Shown here in pieces: positions 42,179 through 50,499 of a stretch of DNA of 64,000 bases; position 1 is the first letter of the stretch; every line of letters begins with the position of its first letter. Under the pieces are notes generated by a model, which had not been told where the DNA came from, did no database searches, and saw only the letters and a list, made by a program, of their open reading frames with translations. The stretch is from Stutzerimonas stutzeri (GTDB lineage Bacteria > Pseudomonadota > Gammaproteobacteria > Pseudomonadales > Pseudomonadaceae). Both the position numbers and the translations under genes were made by a program. Location: contig NZ_CP073105.1 in NCBI RefSeq assembly GCF_018138085.1, positions 4,278,001 through 4,342,000 on the forward strand. Reading direction: 5' to 3'.

Positions 42179-42385
42179 TCAACCCCGGGAGGAATGATTG
42201 TCACGCTTGCGGCGAATGTTGATCCAGGACAGCGCCGCCAGCGCCAGCATCAGGCCGGCCATGTTGAACTGACCGATGAGCAGGTAGCCCAGCCCGGCCA
42301 GCGAACAGGCCACCAGACCGACCCAGCGCGCGTACCGCATCACGGTGCGCACGGCGCTGCCGACGCGCTCGTCCCGCAGCGGCAT
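42179..42385 (-). CDS. Small membrane protein of unknown function
   Basis: 68 residues; family not recognised. Two hydrophobic helices are predicted (about residues 21-38 and 40-56), with a basic tail (INIRRKRDN). Its ATG overlaps the stop of the upstream hydrolase gene as TGATG (42387-42383), which supports translation by coupling. The function is unknown; it may be a membrane partner or simply co-expressed. Confidence 0.6.
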   Translation of the reverse strand: MPLRDERVGSAVRTVMRYARWVGLVACSLAGLGYLLIGQFNMAGLMLALAALSWINIRRKRDNHSSRG

Positions 42386-43218
42386 CAGCGCGCCCCCGCA
42401 CGCATGCGCTCGAGCTCCTTGGCATCGTGGCTGCAGAACAGCGTCACCTCGTGCTTGTGCTCCAGCGACAGGGTCCAGAGCCGGTGCTGGTTGGCCAGGC
42501 GCGCCGGGCGATCCACTTCCATCATGCGCTGATAAAGCCGCAGCCCCGGCGAGCAGTGGCGCTCGTTCTGGCCCACTTCGTCGCGATAGAAATAGGCGTC
42601 ACCGGCATGCAGCAGCCAACCGTCGTCGCACTGCAGCGCGACGCCGGCATGGCCGTGTGTATGCCCTGTCAGCGGAATCAACAGAATCTCCGGCGGCAAA
42701 CCGCGCAATTCCCTGACGGCCTGAAAGCCGAACCAGGTATCGCCACCCGGCTCGTAGAACTGCCAGTTGCGCACGCCATCCCATTGCGCATGGCGATAGC
42801 GTTGGTGGCCTACGAAGCTGTGGGTAGAGCGCGCCGCGTCCATTTCGCGTTGCAGCACGTGAACCTGCGCCTCGGGGAAATCCTCCAAGCCGCCAGCGTG
42901 ATCGAAATCCAGGTGCGTCAGAAGAATATGCCGGACGTCTTGCGGGGCGAAACCCAGCTGGCGTATCTGCTCCACTGCGGTGAAGCGGCGTTCGAACTTG
43001 ATGTTGTTGAGCGCGATGAAGAAGGCGCTCAGGCGCTTGCGTGGCTCCAGCACGTCGCAGCTGCCAAAGCCGGTATCGACCAGCACCAGGCCGTGTTGCT
43101 CGGTCTCGATCAGCAGACAATGGCACACCAGACTGGCGGTCAGTCCCGGACTGAAGCCATCGAACAAACGTCCTCCCACCGGACACATGCAGCCGCAGTT
43201 GAGGTGATGAATACGCAT
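42385..43218 (-). CDS. Metallo-beta-lactamase-fold hydrolase (lactonase-like)
   Basis: 277 residues. The zinc-binding signature THLDFDHAGG (HxxxDH type, about residues 100-109) is preceded by LVDTGFG; later metal ligands lie in LTGHTHGHAG (about 184-193), LHAGDAYF (about 202-209) and CSHD. The architecture is like AHL-lactonases and other small-molecule esterases of the superfamily, so quorum-signal degradation is possible but unproven. There is no signal peptide. It is coupled to the small membrane protein downstream and divergent from the NfeD operon. Confidence 0.85.
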   Translation of the reverse strand: MRIHHLNCGCMCPVGGRLFDGFSPGLTASLVCHCLLIETEQHGLVLVDTGFGSCDVLEPRKRLSAFFIALNNIKFERRFTAVEQIRQLGFAPQDVRHILLTHLDFDHAGGLEDFPEAQVHVLQREMDAARSTHSFVGHQRYRHAQWDGVRNWQFYEPGGDTWFGFQAVRELRGLPPEILLIPLTGHTHGHAGVALQCDDGWLLHAGDAYFYRDEVGQNERHCSPGLRLYQRMMEVDRPARLANQHRLWTLSLEHKHEVTLFCSHDAKELERMRAGAR

Positions 43219-43423
43219 AAGACACTCCCATGCCGGGCCACGGGTCGCCGAACCAAATGCGACCTCGTCAACGTTCTGAGGCCCGACGGCGCCCTAGAGT
43301 TCAGCCCGTTTGGACTTCGCCGGAGAAAGCGCCCGCGGCAGAACAGGGACCTGGCCCGCTGAACTATCCTCTTGGGTATGACCGGCCATTGCCGCTCCAT
43401 TTTGTCCTCGGGAGGAACACGTC

Positions 43424-44803
43424 ATGTTCAGCCGCGTTCACTGTCCGCCAACCTGGCTGTCGGCGCTGCTGCTGATGGGATGGCTGCTCCTCGCGGGTGC
43501 GGCCCAGGCGGCAGCGCCGGTCACGGTCCTGCGGCTCGACGGGATCGTTGGGCCGGCCAGTGCCGATTATGTCGTCGGCGGCATTCGGCACGCCGCACAG
43601 ACCGATTCCCAATTGCTGGTGCTGCAGCTCGATACGCCCGGCGGCCTGGACAGCTCGATGCGCGCGATCATCAAGGAAATCCTCGCCAGCCCCGTACCGA
43701 TCGCCGCCCATGTCACGCCCAGCGGGGCACGCGCCGCCAGCGCCGGCACCTACATGCTCTATGCCAGCCACGTCGCCGCAATGAGCCCGGGCACCAACCT
43801 CGGCGCCGCTACCCCCGTGCAGATCGGCGGTACGCCCGCCGCGCCGCCGGATGACCCACCGGACAAGCAAGCGCCAGCAGGCGAAGACGGCGACGCCATG
43901 AGCCGCAAGCAGGTCAACGATGCGTCCGCCTACATTCGCGGACTGGCGCAATTGCGCGAGCGCAACGCCGAGTGGGCCGAGCAGGCCGTGCGCGAGGCGG
44001 TCAGCCTGTCGGCCAGCGAGGCGCTGGAACTCCAGGTGGTCGATTACATCGCGGTGGATCTCGCTGACCTGCTGCGTCAGCTCGACGGCAAGACCCTGCA
44101 GACCCGTACAGGAGAACGGACGCTGCACACCGCCGACGCCACCCTGGATCGCTACGATCCGGACTGGCGGGTGCGCCTGCTGGCGGTGATCACCAACCCC
44201 AGCGTGGCGCTGATCCTGATGATGATCGGCGTCTATGGTCTGATCTTCGAGTTCTCCAATCCCGGCACCGGCGCGGGTGGTGTGGTCGGCGGCATCTGCC
44301 TGTTGCTGGCGCTGTACTCGCTGCAGCTGCTGCCGGTGAGCTATGCCGGCGTGGCGCTGATCCTGCTGGGGCTCGGCTTCATGATCGCCGAGGCGTTCAT
44401 TCCCAGCTTCGGCGTACTCGGCCTGGGCGGAATCGTCGCCTTCATCACCGGCGCGGTGATCCTGTTCGATACCGATGTGCCGGGCTACGGCATTCCATTG
44501 AGCTTGATCGGCACCCTGGCAGTGGTCAGCGCGCTGCTGTTGTTTGCCATCGTCAGTATGGCGCTCAAGGCGCGCCGGCAACGCCTGGTCAGCGGCGATG
44601 CCGAGCTGGTCGGCAGCCTGGTGACGGTGACCCGCATCAAGGCGAACGATTCCGCCCACGGCTGGGTGCAGCTGCAGGGCGAACACTGGCAGGTGGTGAG
44701 CCCGACGCCCCTGCGGCCCGGTCAACGGGTCCGCATCATGGCCAGACGCGGACTGCTATTGGACGTCACCGCGGCCGACGCGCCGCCAACCGAGAAGAGG
44801 TGA
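43424..44803 (+). CDS. NfeD-family membrane-bound serine protease (ClpP-like)
   Basis: 459 residues. Signal peptide (about 1-30); ClpP-like protease domain with the probable nucleophile Ser in ASAGTYMLYAS (about residue 105) and the general-base Lys in SRKQVNDASAYIRG (about residue 164); several membrane helices (about 255-380); and a C-terminal OB-fold NfeD domain (about 395-455). The archaeal homologue 1510-N cleaves the C-terminus of its partner stomatin. Here the slipin gene follows by 3 bp, and a LEA2 lipoprotein comes next, so the trio likely works on membrane quality control. GGAGGAA precedes the ATG. Confidence 0.93.
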   Translation: MFSRVHCPPTWLSALLLMGWLLLAGAAQAAAPVTVLRLDGIVGPASADYVVGGIRHAAQTDSQLLVLQLDTPGGLDSSMRAIIKEILASPVPIAAHVTPSGARAASAGTYMLYASHVAAMSPGTNLGAATPVQIGGTPAAPPDDPPDKQAPAGEDGDAMSRKQVNDASAYIRGLAQLRERNAEWAEQAVREAVSLSASEALELQVVDYIAVDLADLLRQLDGKTLQTRTGERTLHTADATLDRYDPDWRVRLLAVITNPSVALILMMIGVYGLIFEFSNPGTGAGGVVGGICLLLALYSLQLLPVSYAGVALILLGLGFMIAEAFIPSFGVLGLGGIVAFITGAVILFDTDVPGYGIPLSLIGTLAVVSALLLFAIVSMALKARRQRLVSGDAELVGSLVTVTRIKANDSAHGWVQLQGEHWQVVSPTPLRPGQRVRIMARRGLLLDVTAADAPPTEKR

Positions 44804-44806
44804 ATC

Positions 44807-45568
44807 ATGGGTTTCGAAATGAGCTTCATCGCCGTGCTGGTGCTGCTGATAGCGCTACTGGCATCGGCGTTCCGCATTCTGCGTGAGTACGAACGCGGGG
44901 TGGTGTTCCAGCTGGGCCGCTTCTGGAAGGTCAAGGGGCCGGGGCTGATCCTGGTGATACCCGGTCTGCAGCAGATGGTGCGAGTCGACCTGCGCACGCT
45001 GGTACTGGACGTACCGACCCAGGACGTGATCTCGCGCGACAACGTCTCGGTCAAGGTCAACGCCGTGGTCTATTACCGCGTTCTGGATGCCGAGAAGGCG
45101 ATCATCCAGGTCGAGGACTATCACTCGGCGACCAGCCAGCTGGCTCAGACCACCCTGCGCGCCGTGCTCGGCAAGCACGATCTGGACGACATGCTGGCCG
45201 AGCGCGAACAGCTCAACAACGACATCCAGCAGGTGCTCGACGCGCAGACCGATGCCTGGGGCATCAAGGTGGCCAACGTCGAGATCAAGCACGTGGATCT
45301 GGATGAGTCGATGATCCGCGCCATCGCCCGCCAGGCTGAGGCGGAACGCGAGCGGCGCGCCAAGGTCATTCATGCAGAGGGCGAACTGCAAGCCTCGGAA
45401 AAACTGATGCAAGCGGCCGAGATGCTCGGCCGCCAACCTGGCGCCATGCAACTGCGCTACATGCAGACGCTGAGCAACATCGCCGGCGACAAGAACTCCA
45501 CCATTGTCTTCCCGCTGCCCATGGAACTGTTGCAGGGGCTGGACAAACTCACCAGGAAATCCGAGTAG
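44807..45568 (+). CDS. Slipin/stomatin-like SPFH-domain protein
   Basis: 253 residues. One N-terminal membrane helix (about 5-25), then the SPFH domain with [20 protein letters not shown] and [21 protein letters not shown] coiled-coil region rich in Ala, Glu and Arg (about 180-215) and a tail with [25 protein letters not shown] follow. Such proteins assemble into rings that organise membrane microdomains. The tail just mentioned corresponds to the region cut by NfeD-type proteases in archaea. It lies 3 bp after the protease gene and 3 bp before the LEA2 gene. Confidence 0.95.
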   Translation: MGFEMSFIAVLVLLIALLASAFRILREYERGVVFQLGRFWKVKGPGLILVIPGLQQMVRVDLRTLVLDVPTQDVISRDNVSVKVNAVVYYRVLDAEKAIIQVEDYHSATSQLAQTTLRAVLGKHDLDDMLAEREQLNNDIQQVLDAQTDAWGIKVANVEIKHVDLDESMIRAIARQAEAERERRAKVIHAEGELQASEKLMQAAEMLGRQPGAMQLRYMQTLSNIAGDKNSTIVFPLPMELLQGLDKLTRKSE

Positions 45569-45571
45569 CCT

Positions 45572-46063
45572 ATGCGCCGAATCCCATCGTACCTTGCGCT
45601 GTTGTCAGTGCTGTTGCTGGTCCTGTCGGGCTGTGCGGCGTTCAGCCAACGCGATCCGCTCAACGTCCAGGTCGCCGGCATCCAGCCATTGCCCGGCGAA
45701 GGGCTGGAACTGCGCATGAACGTCAAGCTGAGGATCCAGAATCCCAACGACATGGCGCTCGACTACAACGGCGTGGCGCTGGATCTGGAAGTCAACGGTC
45801 GGCGCCTGGCCAGTGGAGTCAGCGATGCGCGTGGCAGCGTGCCGCGCTTTGGCGAGACCGTGCTCAGCGTGCCGGTGACCGTCTCGGCATTTTCCGCCGC
45901 CCGCCAGGCGCTGGGGCTGGCCGAGCACATCGGGCTCGACGAAGTCCCTTACGTGTTGCGCGGCAAGCTGGCCGGAGGCCTGTTCGGTACCCAGCGTTTC
46001 GTCGAGAAAGGCACCCTGGAGTTGCCCGATACGCTGGCAAGTCCCTATCGACGCACGCCCTGA
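45572..46063 (+). CDS. LEA type 2 / WHy-domain lipoprotein
   Basis: 163 residues. Lipobox LVLSGC with Cys at about residue 21, then a water-stress-and-hypersensitive-response (WHy) beta domain with VKLRIQNPNDMALDYNGVAL and a second half ending LPDTLASP. LEA2 proteins are linked to desiccation or stress tolerance; in proteobacteria they are outer-membrane lipoproteins of unknown detailed role. The 3-bp spacing after the slipin gene places it in the protease-slipin operon, an association that suggests a shared envelope function. Confidence 0.88.
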   Translation: MRRIPSYLALLSVLLLVLSGCAAFSQRDPLNVQVAGIQPLPGEGLELRMNVKLRIQNPNDMALDYNGVALDLEVNGRRLASGVSDARGSVPRFGETVLSVPVTVSAFSAARQALGLAEHIGLDEVPYVLRGKLAGGLFGTQRFVEKGTLELPDTLASPYRRTP

Positions 46064-46094
46064 CGCAGTGCCAGATGGGCACAAGATCAAAAGC

Positions 46095-46175
46095 TTCGCG
46101 CCGAGGTCGCCCCTCCCACAAAGCTAAAAACCACACCGCGCCGCTTTATTGTGGGAGTCGCGCCCTCGCGGCGAA
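46095..46175. repeat. Two inverted REP-like elements (BIME-type)
   Basis: Between convergent genes. TTCGCGCCGAGG with CTCCCACA (46095-46120) is an inverted, imperfect copy of TGTGGGAG with CCTCGCGGCGAA (46150-46175). Each can also form its own small hairpin. This is the paired arrangement of pseudomonad REP sequences, mobilised elsewhere by RAYT transposases; no RAYT gene is in the window. Confidence 0.7.
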
Positions 46176-46217
46176 TGCGGCCCCACGAAGCTCAACCTGA
46201 GACCTCGATTCCGCCGC

Positions 46218-47843
46218 TCAACTCTGATCATCCATCGAATCAGCCCATTCCGGCCGGCATTGCCCCGCGCGGCAGCGGTGGGCCTCGTGGGTCGGGTCTT
46301 CCTGCATCAGTTTGCGGGTCACGCCATTGGTCCAGCCGAAACCGTCCTGCAAGGGGTACTCGCCACCACCGGCATGCTCGGCACTGGGGCGCAGCACGTA
46401 CTTTTCCACCAACTTGCTATCCCGCTCGTAGAGCAGCGACACGATCTTCAGCCAGCGCTCCTCGATCTGCAGCGCCAGCGCGTCATGACCGTAATATTGC
46501 AGGCCGCGAATGCCGATCCACTGCAAGGGCGCCCAGCCGTTGGGGCGATCCCACTGCTCGCCGGTACCGCTCATCTCGGTGGTCGACAATCCCCCCGGCG
46601 CCAGCAATCGGTCACGGACGACATCGGCAACCCGGGCCGCCTGCTGCTCGCTGGCGAGCTTGACGAACAGCGGCGTCAACGTAGCCGCGGTGAGGTTGTC
46701 GCGCGGCTGGCCGAGTGACCAGTCGTAGTCGAAGTAGGCCCCCTGTTGCTCGTTCCACAGGTAACGATCGATCGCGGCGATACGCGCTTGTGCCCGCTGA
46801 CGAAACTCTTCGGCACAGGAGTGCCAGCCTTTCGCCTCGCTGAGGCGGCAGATCTGGCGCTCGAGGTGGTAGAGAAAGCAATTCAGGTCGATCGGGACGA
46901 TCTTGGTGGTGCGAATGCTCGACAGGCGCTGCGGGTCGCCCAGCCAGCGTGAACTGAAATCCCAGCCCGACTCGGCCCCGGCGCGCAAGTCGCGATAGAC
47001 CTCATGGGCGGGCCGGCTTGAAGAGCGGGCCGTCTCGACATCCTCGAGATAGGACTCCTCGCGCGGCGTGTCGCGCTCGTCCCAGTAGCGGTTGAGGACG
47101 CTGCCGTCGGCCAGGCAGACGCAGCGGCGGTGGGTTTCGCCGGGCCGCAACTGGTCGCCGCCCTCGGTCCAGAAGGCATGCTCCTTGCGCAGCTGCGGAA
47201 GATAGTCGTGGGCCTTGTGCACGCCCGACTCTTCGAACAGATCGGTCATCAGCGCGAACACCGGCGGCTGCGAGCGGCTCAGGTAGTAGGAGCGGTTGCC
47301 GTTGGGCACGTGGCCGTAGGTGTCGATCAGGTAGGCGAAGTTGTCGGCCATGGACCGCAACAGTTCGCAGTGCCCGCTCTCATCCAGGCCGAGCATCGTG
47401 AAATAGGAATCCCAGTAGTACATCTCGGTGAAACGGCCGCCAGGCACCACGTAGTCGTGAGGCAACGGCAACAGCGAGGAGAACTCCGGGTGCTTTCGCG
47501 GCTGGCGGGTCAGGACCGGCCACAGCCGATCGATGTGTTCGCTCAGGCTGTTGTCCGGATCGGCGACGAACTCGGTCGGCTTACGCTGGTAGACCTCGAA
47601 ATGCTCATGCACGAAGCATTTCAGGTCGAAACCCGGCTCCTGGTTGCGCGCCCGATAGGCCTCGAGAATTCGCTCGGGATGCTGCCGCGGGGCGCAGTCG
47701 ACGAAGGTCTTGCTGTCCGGGAATACGCGCTGCGTCTGCACCGCGACGAACAGTTCCTGGTAACGGTCTGCCGGGGTCAGGGTATCCGCCGCGGAAACCG
47801 CACGGGTGTCGTAATCGAAGGGGCTCGGATCGGTATCGGTCAT
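46218..47843 (-). CDS. treF: Cytoplasmic alpha,alpha-trehalase (GH37)
   Basis: 541 residues. Both trehalase signatures are present: PGGRFTEMYYWDSYF (about residues 132-146) and QWDRPNGWAPLQW (about 438-450). There is no signal peptide, which fits the cytoplasmic TreF type rather than periplasmic TreA. It splits trehalose into two glucose molecules. Its start codon overlaps the SDR stop as ATGA (47840-47843), so a sugar oxidoreductase and the trehalase are co-translated; free glucose could be the shared intermediate. It ends next to a REP pair. Confidence 0.93.
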   Translation of the reverse strand: MTDTDPSPFDYDTRAVSAADTLTPADRYQELFVAVQTQRVFPDSKTFVDCAPRQHPERILEAYRARNQEPGFDLKCFVHEHFEVYQRKPTEFVADPDNSLSEHIDRLWPVLTRQPRKHPEFSSLLPLPHDYVVPGGRFTEMYYWDSYFTMLGLDESGHCELLRSMADNFAYLIDTYGHVPNGNRSYYLSRSQPPVFALMTDLFEESGVHKAHDYLPQLRKEHAFWTEGGDQLRPGETHRRCVCLADGSVLNRYWDERDTPREESYLEDVETARSSSRPAHEVYRDLRAGAESGWDFSSRWLGDPQRLSSIRTTKIVPIDLNCFLYHLERQICRLSEAKGWHSCAEEFRQRAQARIAAIDRYLWNEQQGAYFDYDWSLGQPRDNLTAATLTPLFVKLASEQQAARVADVVRDRLLAPGGLSTTEMSGTGEQWDRPNGWAPLQWIGIRGLQYYGHDALALQIEERWLKIVSLLYERDSKLVEKYVLRPSAEHAGGGEYPLQDGFGWTNGVTRKLMQEDPTHEAHRCRAGQCRPEWADSMDDQS

Positions 47844-48607
47844 TGCTCGCTGTAATTCCGTAGCAGTCCGCCATCTATCACCAGTGTAGTACCGGTGATG
47901 TAGTCGGCCTCGTCCGAGGCGAGAAAGGCCACGGCACCGGCCACGTCGCGCGGCTGGCCGAGGCGACCGGCGGGAATGTTGCCCAGCAGGCCGGACAGCT
48001 TTTCCGGCTGGTTCATCAGGGCCCGGTTGATCGGCGTCTCGATCGCGCCCGGCGCGACATTGTTGACCGTGATGCCCAGCGGCGCCAGCTCGACCGCCAG
48101 GTTGCGCATGAGCATCTTCAGCCCGCCCTTGCTGGCGCAGTAGCTGGTGAAGTTGGGGAACGGCAGCTCTTCATGCACCGAGCTGTTGTTGATGATCCGC
48201 CCGCCCCGTCCCGTGTCCCGCAGGTGACGCGCGAACGCCTGGGCAAGAAAGAACGGCCCGCGCAGATTGACGTTGAGCACCAGGTCGTAATCGCCTTCGC
48301 CGGCGCCGAGAAACGGGCTGTGCCGCTGCACGCCAGCGTTGTTCACCAGAATATCGAGACGCCCCAGTTGCTCGATCGCCTGGGTAACCAACCGCTGGCA
48401 TTCGGCGACCACCCCGACATCGGCGGCAATGAAACAGGCACGGCGACCGAGTGCGCGAACCTGTTCGAGAGTCTCCCGGGACTCGTCGTCATCATGCCGG
48501 CCATTGATCACCAGATCGGCGCCCTCCTCGGCCAGGCGGACGGCGATGCCACGGCCGATGCCCTGGGAGCTGCCGGTGACCAGCGCGACCTTGTTCTGCA
48601 ATTTCAT
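47840..48607 (-). CDS. SDR-family dehydrogenase, glucose 1-dehydrogenase-like
   Basis: 255 residues from the ATG at 48607 (MKLQNKVALVTGSSQGIGRG); the frame extends upstream without family sequence. Classical short-chain dehydrogenase: cofactor motif TGSSQGIG (about residues 11-18), NNAGVQ, catalytic Ser in NNSSVHE and YCASK (YxxxK). Its neighbours, in particular the coupled trehalase, make glucose a plausible substrate (glucose to gluconolactone). SDR specificity cannot be read from sequence with certainty. Confidence 0.85.
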   Translation of the reverse strand: MKLQNKVALVTGSSQGIGRGIAVRLAEEGADLVINGRHDDDESRETLEQVRALGRRACFIAADVGVVAECQRLVTQAIEQLGRLDILVNNAGVQRHSPFLGAGEGDYDLVLNVNLRGPFFLAQAFARHLRDTGRGGRIINNSSVHEELPFPNFTSYCASKGGLKMLMRNLAVELAPLGITVNNVAPGAIETPINRALMNQPEKLSGLLGNIPAGRLGQPRDVAGAVAFLASDEADYITGTTLVIDGGLLRNYSEQ

Positions 48608-48802
48608 CGCATACCTCGCATGGCTGCAGGGGGCCGCGGCGCCCCCTGGCTCGTCATCTTCAGACGGACTGCCGCCGGAGGCGTTCAACGCCGCCTGTTG
48701 GCGAGGCGCTTAATGGCCACGCAGGGCAGTCACGACGGCAGACAAACCCCATCGCACTGGCGCAAAATGGCCGGCTCCGTGCTGCTGCGTTCCGGGACAT
48801 TC

Positions 48803-49696
48803 ATGGCCACTGCCGATCTGCGTAAAGGGTATCTGTTGGGTCTGACGACCTTCTGCATCTGGGGCATGTTCCCGCTCTACTTCAAGTCCATCGAGCAGTA
48901 CGCGGCGCTGGAAATCGTCACCCAGCGCGCCATCTGGTCGGCGCTGTTCGGCACGCTGGTGCTCATGTTGTGGCGTCATCCGGGCTGGTGGCAGGAACTG
49001 CTTGCGCATCCCCGGCGGATCGGCGTGCTGATGATTTCCAGCGTGCTGATCGCGTGCAACTGGCTGATCTACGTCTGGGCGGTGAACCACGACCACATGC
49101 TCGAAGCGAGCCTGGGCTACTACATCAACCCGCTGGTCAACGTGCTGCTCGGCCTGATAGTGCTACGCGAACGTATGCGTCCGTTGCAGTGGCTGGCGGT
49201 GGCGATGGCGGCCGTCGGGGTGGCGCTGCAGCTGATCACGCTTGGTGATTTCCCCTGGGTCTCCATTACGCTGGCGCTGAGCTTCGGCAGCTACGGCCTG
49301 TTGCGCAAACAGGCCCCGGTGGCAGCGTTGCCGGGTCTGGTCGTGGAAACCTGGCTGCTACTGCCTATCGCCCTGGGCTGGTTGCTGTTCTTCGGCAGCG
49401 GCCCGAGCACCGAATGGGCGTTCTGGACCGATCCGCAAGCGCTCTGGCTGGTCGCGGCCGGGCCGGTGACGCTGTTGCCGCTGCTGTGCTTCAACGCCGC
49501 CGCGCGCCACCTGCCCTATTCGACCCTGGGCTTTCTGCAGTACATCACCCCAACGTTGCTGCTGGTGCTGGCCGTCTGGGTATTCAACGAGCCGTTCCCC
49601 GCTGACCGCCAGCTCGCCTTCATCTGGATCTGGGCGGGCCTGGCGGTGTACAGCTATGACGCCTGGCGGCTGATGCGCAAGGGCCCGGTGGCCTGA
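48803..49696 (+). CDS. rarD: EamA-family transporter RarD
   Basis: 297 residues from the ATG at 48803, the start giving the RarD length (about 296) and N-terminus (LRKGYLLGLTTFCIWGMFPL). Ten predicted membrane helices in two EamA-type repeats. The Pseudomonas RarD name comes from chloramphenicol sensitivity, but the substrate is not established. Single gene, convergent with the ACT-domain gene, whose stop lies 7 bp away. Confidence 0.93.
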   Translation: MATADLRKGYLLGLTTFCIWGMFPLYFKSIEQYAALEIVTQRAIWSALFGTLVLMLWRHPGWWQELLAHPRRIGVLMISSVLIACNWLIYVWAVNHDHMLEASLGYYINPLVNVLLGLIVLRERMRPLQWLAVAMAAVGVALQLITLGDFPWVSITLALSFGSYGLLRKQAPVAALPGLVVETWLLLPIALGWLLFFGSGPSTEWAFWTDPQALWLVAAGPVTLLPLLCFNAAARHLPYSTLGFLQYITPTLLLVLAVWVFNEPFPADRQLAFIWIWAGLAVYSYDAWRLMRKGPVA

Positions 49697-49703
49697 GGGT
49701 GAT

Positions 49704-50222
49704 TCACTCGGTCGGCTGCAGCTTGAGTTCGACCATCAATTCGTCGGCCAGGGTTTCCAGGTGCTGCTGCAGGTCGTCCAGCGACAGCTCGGCTGGTACC
49801 GCCAGGCGTGCGTCGGCATGGAACAGCAGCTCGTTGGTCATCGGCGCGGGCAGGACGTCGGTGTTCAGGCTTTCAACGTTAATGCCGTGCCCGGCCAGTA
49901 GGCGGGTGATGTCGCGCACGATCCCGGCGCGGTCATTGCCGACCAGCTGCAACTGGATCATTCGCCAGGGGCGCTCGGGCACCTCGCCGCTGCGGGCGAA
50001 TACCACCCGGATACCCTGCTGCTCCAGTCGTTGTAGCGCATCGGCCAGGTCGGCATGCGCGTCGGCTGGCACCGCCACCCGCAGTATCCCGGCAAATTGT
50101 CCGGCCATGCGCGACATACGGCTGTCCAGCCAGTTGCCGCCATGCTCGGCGATGCACTTGGCCACGCGCTCGACCAGCCCTGGCTGATCCTCGGCGATGA
50201 CGGTTAGGACGAGATGATCCAT
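49704..50222 (-). CDS. gcvR: Glycine cleavage system transcriptional repressor-like ACT protein (GcvR)
   Basis: 172 residues made of two ACT domains: MDHLVLTVIAEDQPGLVERV at the start, and VGNDRAGIVRDITRLLAGHG at about residues 93-112. There is no DNA-binding domain; in E. coli GcvR acts by binding GcvA, with glycine as the effector. Pseudomonads have several ACT-ACT proteins of this kind, so the exact partner is uncertain. Divergent from glcB across 277 bp. Confidence 0.85.
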   Translation of the reverse strand: MDHLVLTVIAEDQPGLVERVAKCIAEHGGNWLDSRMSRMAGQFAGILRVAVPADAHADLADALQRLEQQGIRVVFARSGEVPERPWRMIQLQLVGNDRAGIVRDITRLLAGHGINVESLNTDVLPAPMTNELLFHADARLAVPAELSLDDLQQHLETLADELMVELKLQPTE

Positions 50223-50499
50223 CGATGACTCCTCTGGCTATGGACGGCGGCGGCGCGCTTAACGGTGGGCATGGACTGCGCTTGGCGTCCTGCCCCCTAG
50301 GTATAGAACAATCTACCGTCATCGCCGCGCAGGGCCAGTTTTTTCATGCGCATCGAGCACCGGCTCGTGATCCGGCAATGCGTCTCCAACGGTCCCTTTG
50401 GCGGACTGATTTTCCAAACGGCTTCATGTAGTATCCGCCGACCCGGACTACAAGAAGAACTGTCCGACGGATTTGAAGAAGAACCAAGTGAGGCGAGTA

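Noticed and set aside
42385..43218. Calling the metallo-beta-lactamase-fold enzyme an AHL lactonase outright
   Set aside because: The zinc motif is shared by many hydrolases; sequence alone does not fix the substrate.
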